Shown here: one piece after another, positions 17,487 to 25,189 of the stretch
Numbering within the stretch: the stretch's first letter is position 1
How the letters are laid out: every line of letters begins with the position of its first letter
Assembly: GCF_036077095.1 (NCBI RefSeq)
Contig: NZ_CP107960.1
Location: 7,564,001-7,628,000, forward strand
Length of the DNA stretch: 64,000 bases
Direction of reading: 5' to 3'
From: Streptomyces sp. NBC_00376
GTDB taxonomy: Bacteria > Actinomycetota > Actinomycetes > Streptomycetales > Streptomycetaceae
Notes under the pieces: model-generated
Databases searched by the model: none
What the model saw: only the letters and a program-made list of their open reading frames with translations
What the model was told of the DNA's origin: nothing
Translations under genes and position numbers: made by a program

Positions 17487-18137
17487 TTGCACATCCAGGA
17501 ATGGCTGGAGACCATCCCCGCGGTCAGCGTCTACGCACTGGTGGCCGCGGTCATCGGGCTGGAGAGCCTCGGCATCCCGCTGCCGGGCGAGATCGTCCTG
17601 ATCAGCGCGGCGCTCCTGGCCGCCGGGCACGACGGAATCAACCCGTGGATGGTCGGTGCCTGCGCCTCGGCCGGCGCGATCATCGGTGACTCGATCGGAT
17701 ACGCCATCGGCCGCAAGGGCGGACGCCCGCTGCTGGCCAAGCTGGGCGGGAAGTTCCCCAAGCACTTCGGCGAGAGCCAGATCGCGATGGCGGAGCGGTC
17801 GTTCGAGAAGTGGGGGATGTGGGCGGTGTTCTTCGGCCGCTTCGTGGCGCTGCTGAGGATCTTCGCGGGTCCGCTGGCAGGCGTACTGCACATGCCGTAC
17901 TGGAAGTTCCTGATCGCCAATGTGCTCGGTGGCATCGTCTGGGCGGGCGGCACCACGGCCGTCATCTACTCGGTGGGAGTCGTCGCCGAGGCATGGCTCA
18001 AGCGGTTCTCCTACCTCGGCCTCGTGGTCGCGGTGCTGATCGGTATCGCCTCGATGCTGATCGTGAAGAACCGCGCCAAGAAGGCGGCGTCGGCCGCCCC
18101 GGCGCCCGAGTCGGCGACGGTCGTGGCCACCGACTGA
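17487..18137 (+). CDS. DedA family membrane protein
   Basis: 216 residues, about five membrane segments. Family marks: E-x-x-x-x-P-x-P-G-E (ESLGIPLPGEIVL), GDSIGYAIGRKGG and FGRFVALLRIFAGPLAG. DedA proteins translocate undecaprenyl phosphate or phospholipid across the membrane. TTG at 17487 is chosen because gggagga lies 8 nt upstream and MHIQEWLETIP is the usual N-terminus. The last ~25 residues are an Ala/Lys-rich cytoplasmic tail. With uppP and the VTT protein nearby, three carrier-lipid-type genes lie within 9 kb; a functional link is inference. Confidence 0.9.
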   Translation: MHIQEWLETIPAVSVYALVAAVIGLESLGIPLPGEIVLISAALLAAGHDGINPWMVGACASAGAIIGDSIGYAIGRKGGRPLLAKLGGKFPKHFGESQIAMAERSFEKWGMWAVFFGRFVALLRIFAGPLAGVLHMPYWKFLIANVLGGIVWAGGTTAVIYSVGVVAEAWLKRFSYLGLVVAVLIGIASMLIVKNRAKKAASAAPAPESATVVATD

Positions 18138-18147
18138 CCGTAGGGGG

Positions 18148-18180
18148 ACGCCACGGACCGTACGGCGACGCCACGGACCG
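18148..18180. repeat. short direct repeat (gacgccacggaccg, two copies)
   Basis: Two copies of a 14-bp unit, 19 bp apart, between dedA and the terminator. It is probably a local slippage duplication. Confidence 0.6.
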
Positions 18181-18204
18181 GGCGGTGCGATTCACGCACC
18201 GCCC
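18180..18204. terminator. bidirectional terminator between convergent genes
   Basis: Perfect 10-bp stem (gggcggtgcg / cgcaccgccc) with a 5-nt loop (attca). It sits between the dedA stop and the carbonic anhydrase stop and can serve both. Confidence 0.8.
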
Positions 18205-18211
18205 GCCGGGC

Positions 18212-18742
18212 TCAGCCCTCGTGGGCCTGGCGGTGCGCCTTGGCCAGCTCCACGTAACCGACCGCGTTGAACCTGATGCCTTCGAGTTCCTCCTCGGTCA
18301 GCGGCCGCTTCACCTTGGCGGGGACCCCGGCGACCAGCGAACCCGGCGGCACCCGCATTCCCTGCGGGACCAGGGCCTGTGCCGCGATCAGCGAACCCGC
18401 GCCGATGTGCGCGCCGTTGAGCACGGTGGCGCCCATGCCGACCAGGACATCGTCCTCGATGGTGCAGCCGTGGAGCACGGCGTTGTGCCCGACCGAGACG
18501 CGCTCGCCGACCGTGACGGGGAACCCGGGGTCGCCGTGGACGCTGCAGTTGTCCTGGATGTTGCTGTCGGCACCGATGACGATCGGCCCGCAGTCGGCGC
18601 GCAGTACGGCGTGGTACCAGACGCTGGAGCCCGCGGCCATCGTGATCTCACCGATGACGACCGACGTCGGTGCCGTGAAGGCATCCACGTCGATGTCCGG
18701 CTCCTTGCCGCCCATTCCCGTGATCAACGCCTGTTGTGCCAT
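18212..18742 (-). CDS. gamma-class carbonic anhydrase-like hexapeptide protein
   Basis: 176 residues of left-handed beta-helix repeats (V/I-x-G-x-x-x), from APTSVVIGEI to LVAGVPAKVKRPLTEEE. The three zinc-ligand His are at the expected spacing: SVHGD, VGHNAVLHGC. Members hydrate CO2 or are inactive structural relatives (PaaY/YrdA group). ATG at 18742 with cggagga upstream. The protein is soluble and probably trimeric. The gene faces dedA tail to tail. Confidence 0.88.
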   Translation of the reverse strand: MAQQALITGMGGKEPDIDVDAFTAPTSVVIGEITMAAGSSVWYHAVLRADCGPIVIGADSNIQDNCSVHGDPGFPVTVGERVSVGHNAVLHGCTIEDDVLVGMGATVLNGAHIGAGSLIAAQALVPQGMRVPPGSLVAGVPAKVKRPLTEEELEGIRFNAVGYVELAKAHRQAHEG

Positions 18743-18924
18743 CGCCCGTTCCTCCGTGCTCAGGTGTCGCGCGGCCGAGGCTGTCCGGTCCCGGCAGCCG
18801 GCCACGGCTGTTCGATCGCGCCTGGAGGAACGGTAGGCGACGGCCGGGCGGCCGCGACCGAGTGGGGTGAACATCACAGGTCGCCGCGGCGATCGACTCG
18901 GGCGCCGCCGACTACCGTGAGCGA

Positions 18925-19668
18925 GTGCCGAAGAACAGGAACACGTTCTCTTCCCTTGCCGCCTGGCGGCGACGCGCCCTGTCCCGGGCCTTCCACCGTG
19001 GCTGGCGATGGGTGCAGGAGACGGGCGCGGTCACCGCGGACCGGCCGGGTGCGCTGCGCTTCCGCCGGATCGGCGAAGGCACCCGGCTGGCCTTCCCGCA
19101 GGGCACGGTCTTCGGCGAGCCGTGGATCGAGCTCGGCTCGCACTGCGTGATCGGCGAGCAGGTCACCCTGACGGCCGGGCTCATGCCCGACCTCGATCTC
19201 GGTCCCGACCCGATCCTGACCCTGGGCGACGGGGTGGTGCTCGGCCGGGGCAGCCATGTGGTCGCCGACACCACGGTGGCCATCGGCCCGGACACGTACT
19301 GCGGGCCGTACGTCTACATCACGTCGACGAACCACAGCTACGACGATCCGCACGAGCCGGTCGGCCGGCAGTGGCCCCGCATGGAGCCGGTCGCCATCGG
19401 GCCGGGCTGCTGGATCGGCACCGGAGCGGTGATCCTCCCGGGGGCCACGCTCGGGCGCAATGTGGTGGTCGCCGCGGGTGCGGTGGTACGGGGCGAGGTG
19501 CCCGACCACGCGGTGGTGGCCGGCGCCCCCGCCCGTGTCGTGCGCGGCTGGGATCCCGAGAAGGGCTGGCAGCCCCCACTGCGCACCCCCGCGCCGGTGC
19601 CGATCCCGACGGGCGTCACGCCCGAGCAGCTGCTGGCCCTGGCGGAACCAGGCGAGACCTCCGACTGA
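18925..19668 (+). CDS. hexapeptide-repeat acyltransferase
   Basis: 247 residues. The basic N-terminus (about 1-35) may be membrane-associated. Left-handed beta-helix repeats follow, then the O-acetyltransferase catalytic segment TSTNHSYDDP (His at ~138) and IGPGCWIGTGAVILPGATLG, characteristic of the LacA/NodL/WbbJ acetyltransferases. The usual donor is acetyl-CoA and the acceptor a sugar; the acceptor here is unknown. The C-terminal ~30 residues are Pro-rich. GTG at 18925. It ends 6 nt before the convergent transporter. Confidence 0.85.
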   Translation: MPKNRNTFSSLAAWRRRALSRAFHRGWRWVQETGAVTADRPGALRFRRIGEGTRLAFPQGTVFGEPWIELGSHCVIGEQVTLTAGLMPDLDLGPDPILTLGDGVVLGRGSHVVADTTVAIGPDTYCGPYVYITSTNHSYDDPHEPVGRQWPRMEPVAIGPGCWIGTGAVILPGATLGRNVVVAAGAVVRGEVPDHAVVAGAPARVVRGWDPEKGWQPPLRTPAPVPIPTGVTPEQLLALAEPGETSD

Positions 19669-19674
19669 CAGGCC

Positions 19675-20541
19675 TCAACCGGTCGCGAGCAGCACCGTGC
19701 CCACCAGGGCGAGACCGGCCCCGGCGGCCTGCACCCCGCGCAGCCGCTCCTTCAGCACGCCGCGCGCCGCCAGGGCGGTGACCACCGGATAGAGCGAGGC
19801 GAGCACGGCGGCCACCGTGACCGGCCCGAGCCGCGCGGCGATCGAGTACGTGCCGTTGGCCGCGACGTCCGCCAGCCCGACGAGCGCCAGGGCCGGCAGT
19901 ACGGCGAGCACCGCGGCGCCTCCGCCCTCCTCGGGCAGTGCCCGTGCGCCCCGGCGCACCGACGCGTACAAGGCCGCACCGCCCACCGCGACATTGGTGA
20001 GGCGCTGGACGAAGAGCGCCAGGAACAGCCCGGTCACCGTCGAGGACGCCTCCGCGATCAGCGACATCACCGCCCCGAAACCGAACGCGGCCAGCAGGGT
20101 CAGCAGCACCGCCCGGCGCTGCACCGGAGCCCCGCGCAGCTGCGGGCCGCCCGCCAGCACGACGCCCACCACCGCGATGCCGACCCCCGCGAACTGCGGC
20201 AGCCCCGGCCGTTCCCCGGCCAGGAGCCCGACACTCACCGGCACGGCGACGCCCAGCGATCCGAGCGGGGAGACGACCCCCATCGGGCCGAGCGCCAGGG
20301 CCTGGTAGAAGCTCAGCATCGCGACCGGCCCGACGACACCCGCCGCGACGGCGAACCACAGCTGCGGGCCCGCCTCGCTCCAGCCGCCGGTCGCGACCAC
20401 GACGGCGCCCAGCACCACGGCCGCGACGGCCTGGGAGACGACGACCACGGTGAGCGCGGGGACGCGCCGGGTGAGCAGCCCGCCGCCGAAGTCGGCCAGC
20501 CCCCAGAGCAGGCTGGTGGCCAGCGCGAACAGTGCTGTCAT
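19675..20541 (-). CDS. DMT-superfamily (EamA) transporter
   Basis: 288 residues in ten hydrophobic segments arranged as two EamA repeats (about 1-130 and 145-288). The repeat signature near TM4/TM9 (SFYQALALGPMGVVSPLGSL; GTYSIAARLGPVTVAAVLAS) is clear. It is probably an exporter of metabolites or amino acids. ATG at 20541. It is divergent to an XRE-cupin regulator with 93 bp between starts, and the regulator is the likely controller. Confidence 0.88.
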   Translation of the reverse strand: MTALFALATSLLWGLADFGGGLLTRRVPALTVVVVSQAVAAVVLGAVVVATGGWSEAGPQLWFAVAAGVVGPVAMLSFYQALALGPMGVVSPLGSLGVAVPVSVGLLAGERPGLPQFAGVGIAVVGVVLAGGPQLRGAPVQRRAVLLTLLAAFGFGAVMSLIAEASSTVTGLFLALFVQRLTNVAVGGAALYASVRRGARALPEEGGGAAVLAVLPALALVGLADVAANGTYSIAARLGPVTVAAVLASLYPVVTALAARGVLKERLRGVQAAGAGLALVGTVLLATG

Positions 20542-20614
20542 TGCAGGCCTCGCAGTACAGTGCGGTGAACGGTGGAGTGCACCACACCGTAGTGCAGTAT
20601 TTTTGACCCTGTCA

Positions 20615-20628
20615 TCCAAAATATTGGA
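20615..20628. promoter_or_regulatory. near-palindromic operator between the DMT and XRE genes
   Basis: tccaaaatattgga: 6 of 7 arm positions pair, in a locally AT-rich patch just upstream of the XRE GTG. A second repeat-rich stretch (cagtgcggtg ... caccgtagtg) lies nearer the transporter. Position and symmetry suggest an autoregulatory site; binding is inferred. Confidence 0.4.
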
Positions 20629-20634
20629 CGGAAT

Positions 20635-21207
20635 GTGTCTGACCTCGATCAGCTCACTCAGTCGCTCGCGCGCAATCTCAAGCGCTGGAGGGGGGAACGC
20701 GGCTTCACCCTGGACGCTCTGGCCGCCCGTGCCGGGGTCAGCCGAGGCATGATCATCCAGATCGAACAGGCCCGCACCAACCCGAGCGTCGGCACCACGG
20801 TCAAGCTCGCCGACGCACTGGGGGTCAGCATCACCACCCTGCTCGACTACGAGCAGGGTTCACCGGTCCGGCTGGTGCCCGAGAGCCAGGCGGTACGCAT
20901 GTGGTCCAGCGACGCGGGCAGTTCCACCACCCTGCTCGTCGGCACGGAGGCCAGGGGGCCGCTCGAACTCTGGTCCTGGCGGCTGATGCCCGGCGACAGC
21001 AGCGCCTCCGACCCGCACCCCGAGGGCACCGTCGAACTGCTCCATGTCACCGCGGGCGAACTCACCCTGGTCGTCGACGGCACCCCGTACGCCGTACCGG
21101 CCGGTGGCTCCGCCTCGTTCGAGGCGCACCACCCGCACTCCTACCGCAACGACGGCTCCGAGCCGGCCGAAGTGACCATGGCCGTCTCCATCCCGCCCGT
21201 ACGGTGA
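20635..21207 (+). CDS. XRE-family regulator with cupin sensor domain
   Basis: 190 residues. Residues ~10-66 form the HTH (TLDALAARAGVSRGMIIQIE, followed by TNPSVGTTVKLADAL). Residues ~115-185 form a small cupin barrel (HPEGTVELLHVTAGELTLVV, YAVPAGGSASFEAHHPHSY) with the typical His-rich strands. Proteins of this design sense small polar metabolites and often repress an adjacent transporter or oxidase. The gene is divergent to the DMT transporter, its probable target. Confidence 0.88.
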   Translation: MSDLDQLTQSLARNLKRWRGERGFTLDALAARAGVSRGMIIQIEQARTNPSVGTTVKLADALGVSITTLLDYEQGSPVRLVPESQAVRMWSSDAGSSTTLLVGTEARGPLELWSWRLMPGDSSASDPHPEGTVELLHVTAGELTLVVDGTPYAVPAGGSASFEAHHPHSYRNDGSEPAEVTMAVSIPPVR

Positions 21208-21241
21208 GACACCCGGCCGAAGACCCGAGGCCGCTGCTAGC

Positions 21242-21811
21242 GTGACGCACATGCGCGCTCCCATCGGCTCCTTCGAGAACACCGCTCCGGCGGCCGACCG
21301 CCTCGATCTGCTCACCGCTCCCGTCGCCGCGGCCGTGACCGCGGGCTGGGGAGGTTTCCCCGCCGAGCAGATCATCCATGTCGACTCGGATCCGGCCATC
21401 GCCGACACGGCGGTCTTCGTCGAGCACCACGGCGCGGAACTGCTCGACCGGTCGGCCAATTGCGTGGTGGTGGCGGGCAAGCGCGGTGGCGAGGTGACAC
21501 TCGCGGCCTGCCTCGTCCTGTCCAGCACCCGCGTCGATGTGAACGGCGTGGTCCGCAAGCAGCTGGGCGCCCGCAAGGCGTCCTTCGCCCCGATGGACAC
21601 AGCGGTCGGCGAGACAGGCATGGAGTACGGCGGCATCACCCCCATCGGCCTCCCCGCCGCGTGGCCGCTGCTGATCGATCCCGCGGTCGTCGACGAGGAG
21701 TGGGTGCTGATCGGCAGCGGCAGCCGCCGGGGCAAGCTGATCGTCCCGGGCAAGGCACTGGCGGCGCTGCCGGGCGCGGTGCTCGTCGAGGGACTCGGCA
21801 TCAGGAGCTGA
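21242..21811 (+). CDS. YbaK/ProX-type aminoacyl-tRNA deacylase domain protein
   Basis: 189 residues. The fold marks are CVVVAGKRGGEVTLAACLVL, then VDVNGVVRKQLGARKASFAP, where the Lys in the RKxLGARKxSFA motif is the conserved catalytic or binding Lys of the INS superfamily, and GGITPIGLP, the G-x-x-x-P-x-G segment. Such enzymes clear mischarged tRNA in trans, but the substrate specificity is not readable. Both a GTG at 21242 and an ATG at 21251 are possible. It is close behind the XRE gene (34 nt). Confidence 0.82.
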   Translation: MTHMRAPIGSFENTAPAADRLDLLTAPVAAAVTAGWGGFPAEQIIHVDSDPAIADTAVFVEHHGAELLDRSANCVVVAGKRGGEVTLAACLVLSSTRVDVNGVVRKQLGARKASFAPMDTAVGETGMEYGGITPIGLPAAWPLLIDPAVVDEEWVLIGSGSRRGKLIVPGKALAALPGAVLVEGLGIRS

Positions 21812-21834
21812 AGCTCCGTCGGGAGGGCGCGCCC

Positions 21835-22683
21835 TCAGCCGGACGAGTGGCAGAGGGCCCGTGCCGCCGCACCGGCACGGTGGGCCGGCAACCAGCCGGC
21901 GGCGAAGTCGACGGCGTCGACGATGCGGTAGAGCCGGCTCGTCGACGACCCCACCCGGCCCGTACGGATCTGCGCACCCGTGCCCGCGCGGGCGAAGTCC
22001 GCGCCCAGGGCCGCGAAGTCGCTGTCGTCCAGCACGATGTCCTCGTACTCCCACCACTGGCGGCTGCCCCCGGCCGTCACCACACAGCGGTAGTTCCGGC
22101 GGGGCGGGGCGGATACCCGGTACTCGCCGAGGTGGAACGCGGAGCAGGTGTCGAAACCGGTGCCCAGCATGAGCACCTGGGCCCGCAGATCGTAGAGCCG
22201 GGCCAGTGGCGAATCCTCGCCGAGGTGGCAGTCGGGGCTGTGATCCGCCATCAGCTTCCGGGCCAGTGGGCCGAGCGCGGCGAAGGACGTCTGCGGGTGG
22301 CCGCTGCGCACCGCCCCTTCGCCGAGCCTTACGGCCTCCGACAGCCGCCCCATCGACGGTGCGGCCGACGTCGCCGGATCGAAGGGCGGCATGCTCGCCC
22401 GCACGGCCTCCCGATCCCGTTCGCCGAGCCCGCGCACCCGGTCGAGGTAGTGCGGAGAGGTGTCGGAGTTCTCCGGCGTGAAGGAGGGGACGACGAGCGT
22501 GCCGTGCCCGAGGGCGTCCCGCAACGCACCGACGATCGCACCGACCCCACCACTCACCGGGCCCACCGCGCGCATCGACGCGTGCACCAGCAGCACGCCG
22601 TCGCGCTCCACCCCCAACTCGGCGAGCTGTCCGGCCAGCCGGCTCCGGCTGTGGGTGTGGGTCGGTGCGGCGGTAGTGGTCAC
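21835..22683 (-). CDS. AAC(3)-family N-acetyltransferase
   Basis: 282 residues, the usual length for aminoglycoside 3-N-acetyltransferases of the antibiotic_NAT family. Marks: LLVHASMRAVGPVSGG near the N-terminus, LVVPSFTPENSD, and MLGTGFDTCSAFHLGEY with the conserved His and Glu. Chromosomal Streptomyces homologues are common. Many confer little resistance and may acetylate endogenous amines, so a resistance phenotype cannot be assumed. GTG start. Probably in one transcript with the CoA-binding protein gene upstream (81-nt gap). Confidence 0.85.
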   Translation of the reverse strand: MTTTAAPTHTHSRSRLAGQLAELGVERDGVLLVHASMRAVGPVSGGVGAIVGALRDALGHGTLVVPSFTPENSDTSPHYLDRVRGLGERDREAVRASMPPFDPATSAAPSMGRLSEAVRLGEGAVRSGHPQTSFAALGPLARKLMADHSPDCHLGEDSPLARLYDLRAQVLMLGTGFDTCSAFHLGEYRVSAPPRRNYRCVVTAGGSRQWWEYEDIVLDDSDFAALGADFARAGTGAQIRTGRVGSSTSRLYRIVDAVDFAAGWLPAHRAGAAARALCHSSG

Positions 22684-22764
22684 AGCGGGCCATTCTCCCA
22701 GCCGGACGCCGGGCGCGAAACATGCATGCGAGGGGCACGTGCGCGCGAGGAACGCAGTTGCGGT

Positions 22765-23175
22765 TCAGCGGTCCAGAGCGGGGATCTCGATGGCGGGGCA
22801 CCGGTCCATGACCATGTCGAGCCCTGCCGCACGCGTGCGGGCGTACGCCTCCGGGTCGACCACGCCGAGCTGGAACCAGACGGCCCCCGCACCCGCCGCG
22901 ACCGCCTGGTCGGCCACCGGGCCCGCCAGCTCGCTGTTGACGAAGACGTCCACCACATCGACCGGGAACGGGATGTCGGCCAACGAGGCGTAGCCGTCCT
23001 CGCCGTGCACCCGCTCGGCCTTCGGATGCACCGGGACCACCCGCTTGCCGAAGCGCCGGAGCACCTCGGCGACGCGGTAGGCCGCACGCGACCGGTTGCC
23101 GGACAGGCCCACCACGGCCCAGGTGTCGCCGCCGTTCACGAGAATCCTGCGGATCGTCTCTTCGTCTGCGTACAT
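22765..23175 (-). CDS. CoA-binding (YccU-like) protein
   Basis: 136 residues, a single Rossmann-like CoA-binding domain: WAVVGLSGNRSRAAYRVAEV (residues ~19-38), VVPVHPKAERVHG, and WFQLGVVDPEAYARTRAAGL near the end. Small proteins of this type bind CoA or palmitoyl-CoA, and their role is unknown. ATG at 23175. Divergent to the YigZ gene (58 bp). Confidence 0.85.
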   Translation of the reverse strand: MYADEETIRRILVNGGDTWAVVGLSGNRSRAAYRVAEVLRRFGKRVVPVHPKAERVHGEDGYASLADIPFPVDVVDVFVNSELAGPVADQAVAAGAGAVWFQLGVVDPEAYARTRAAGLDMVMDRCPAIEIPALDR

Positions 23176-23233
23176 GATCCGCACAACGGACGGCGGCCCC
23201 GGACCATTCCCGTGCGGGGCATAGGGTGGCCGG

Positions 23234-23860
23234 ATGCAGGAGCAGTACCGGACAGTCGCCCGAGCGGGCGTGCACGAGACCGAGATCAACCGGTCGCGCT
23301 TCATCTGCGCGCTCGCGCCCGCCGCCACCGAGCAGGAGGCGCAGGACTTCGTCGCACGCATCCGCAAGGAACACCCGACCGCGACCCACAACTGCTTCGC
23401 CTATGTGATCGGCGCCGACGCCTCCGTGCAGAAGGCCAGCGACGACGGGGAGCCCGGAGGCACCGCGGGCGTACCGATGCTCCAGATGCTGACACGCCGT
23501 GAGATGCGCTACGTCGTCGCTGTCGTCACCCGCTACTACGGCGGTGTCAAGCTCGGCGCCGGCGGACTGATCAGGGCCTACGGGGGAGTGGTCGGCGAAG
23601 CTCTCGACGAACTCGGCACCATCACCCGCCGGCGGTTCCGCCTCGCCACGATCACGATCGGCCACCAACGGGCGGGCAAGCTGGAGAACGACCTCCGCGC
23701 CACCGGCCGCACCGTGCGCGAGGTCCGCTACGCGGAGGCCGTCATCATCGAGATCGGGCTCCCGGACGCCGACGTCGAGTCCTTCCGCGGCTGGCTGGCC
23801 GATGTGACGGCGGGCGAGGCCGGACTGGAGCTCGGCGGCGAGGCGTACGGGGACGACTGA
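23234..23860 (+). CDS. YigZ/IMPACT family protein
   Basis: 208 residues. The N-terminal UPF0029/IMPACT domain is recognised by EINRSRFICALAPA, ATHNCFAYVIG, ASDDGEPGGTAGVPML and TRYYGGVKLGAGGLIRAYGG. A small C-terminal DUF1949-type ferredoxin-like domain (from about 140) follows. The eukaryotic homologue modulates the Gcn2 kinase; the bacterial role is not established, and nucleic-acid or ribosome association is suspected. Monocistronic, ATG start. Confidence 0.9.
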   Translation: MQEQYRTVARAGVHETEINRSRFICALAPAATEQEAQDFVARIRKEHPTATHNCFAYVIGADASVQKASDDGEPGGTAGVPMLQMLTRREMRYVVAVVTRYYGGVKLGAGGLIRAYGGVVGEALDELGTITRRRFRLATITIGHQRAGKLENDLRATGRTVREVRYAEAVIIEIGLPDADVESFRGWLADVTAGEAGLELGGEAYGDD

Positions 23861-24022
23861 CCGGGTCCCGCGCCCCCACAGGACCTTCCCCGCTCGGACC
23901 CGGCTTGCGGGGCGACGGCCCGGACGGGGCCGACGGTGATGCGAGACTGGGGTGGGCGGGACGAGAGGGACTCAGCGGCCCCGGGGGCGGAGGAAGAGAA
24001 CGATGCAGGTCGGAGCCGGCTC

Positions 24023-25189
24023 TTGAGAATTCTGCACACGTCCGACTGGCACCTGGGGCGCTCGTTCCACCGGGTCTCCCTGCTCGAAGCCCAGGCCGCC
24101 TACCTGGACCACCTGGTGGCGACGGTGCGCGAGCACGAGGTGGACGTGGTCCTCGTCGCAGGTGATGTCTACGACAGGGCCGTACCGCCACTGGCCGCCG
24201 TCGAGCTCTTCGACGACGCGCTGCACCGGCTCGCCGCCGCCGGCGTGCCCACCGTGATGATCTCCGGCAACCACGACTCGGCACGCAGGCTGGGCGTGGG
24301 CGCGGGTCTGATCGGACGGGCCGGGATCCACCTGCGGACCGACCCGGCCGGCTGCGCCACCCCCGTGGTCCTGCCGGACGCGCACGGCGACGTGGCGTTC
24401 TACGGGCTGCCCTACCTGGAACCGGCCCTGGTGAAGGACGTCCTCAAGGCGGAGCGCGCCGGGCACGAAGCGGTGCTGACCGCGGCCATGGAACGGGTAC
24501 GCACAGACCTGGCCGAGCGCCCGGACGGCACCCGCTCCGTCGTGCTCGCCCACGCCTTCGTCGCGGGCGGTGAGCCCAGCGACAGCGAGCGCGACATCAC
24601 CGTCGGCGGGGTGGCCGCCGTGCCCGCCGGGGTCTTCGACGGCGTCGACTACGTGGCGCTCGGCCATCTGCACGGCTGCCAGACCGTCACCGAACGCGTC
24701 CGCTACTCGGGCTCGCCGCTCGCGTACTCCTTCTCCGAGGCCACCCACCGCAAGACCATGTGGCTGATCGACCTCGACGCCTCGGGCACGATCACCGCCG
24801 AACGTCTCGACTGCCCGGTGCCCCGCCCGCTCGCCCGGCTCCGCGGCCGTCTCGACGACCTCATCGACGACCCCGCGCTGGAGAAGCACCGGGAGTCCTG
24901 GGTCGAGGCCACCCTCACCGACCCGGCGCGCCCGGCCGAGCCGATGGCCCGGCTCGTGGAGCGGTTCCCGCACACACTCAGCCTCGTGTTCGAACCGGAC
25001 CGGGCCCCCGACGACCCGCTCGCCTCGTACGCCCAGCGCCTCAAGGGGCGCGACGACCAGCAGATCGCCGAGGACTTCGTGGCACATGTGCGGGGCGGCT
25101 CCGCTGCCGACGAACAGGAACGAACGGTGCTGCGCGGTGCCTTCGACCACGTTCGGGTGGACGACGGCGTGCGCGAGGTGAACCGTTGA
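24023..25189 (+). CDS. sbcD: exonuclease SbcCD subunit D
   Basis: Mre11-type nuclease subunit that, with SbcC, cuts hairpins and blocked DNA ends. 388 residues. Calcineurin-like phosphoesterase motifs: HTSDWHLG (His and Asp), AGDVYDRAVPP, SGNHDSARRL, and HAFVAGGEPSDSE / LGHLHG further on. TTG at 24023 is chosen because the conserved sequence begins right there (LRILHTSDWHLG); an in-frame ATG at 23936 would add a non-conserved tail. It overlaps sbcC by TTGA, indicating translational coupling. Confidence 0.93.
   Translation: MRILHTSDWHLGRSFHRVSLLEAQAAYLDHLVATVREHEVDVVLVAGDVYDRAVPPLAAVELFDDALHRLAAAGVPTVMISGNHDSARRLGVGAGLIGRAGIHLRTDPAGCATPVVLPDAHGDVAFYGLPYLEPALVKDVLKAERAGHEAVLTAAMERVRTDLAERPDGTRSVVLAHAFVAGGEPSDSERDITVGGVAAVPAGVFDGVDYVALGHLHGCQTVTERVRYSGSPLAYSFSEATHRKTMWLIDLDASGTITAERLDCPVPRPLARLRGRLDDLIDDPALEKHRESWVEATLTDPARPAEPMARLVERFPHTLSLVFEPDRAPDDPLASYAQRLKGRDDQQIAEDFVAHVRGGSAADEQERTVLRGAFDHVRVDDGVREVNR

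Noticed and set aside
21823..21836. gagggcgcgccctc palindrome between the YbaK and AAC(3) genes as terminator
   Set aside because: Only 2 nt in the centre and it overlaps the stop of the acetyltransferase gene; too weak and too common in this GC range.
21062..23668. 868-codon minus-strand open frame spanning several genes
   Set aside because: It crosses genes with well-defined families on both strands; no domain is visible in it.
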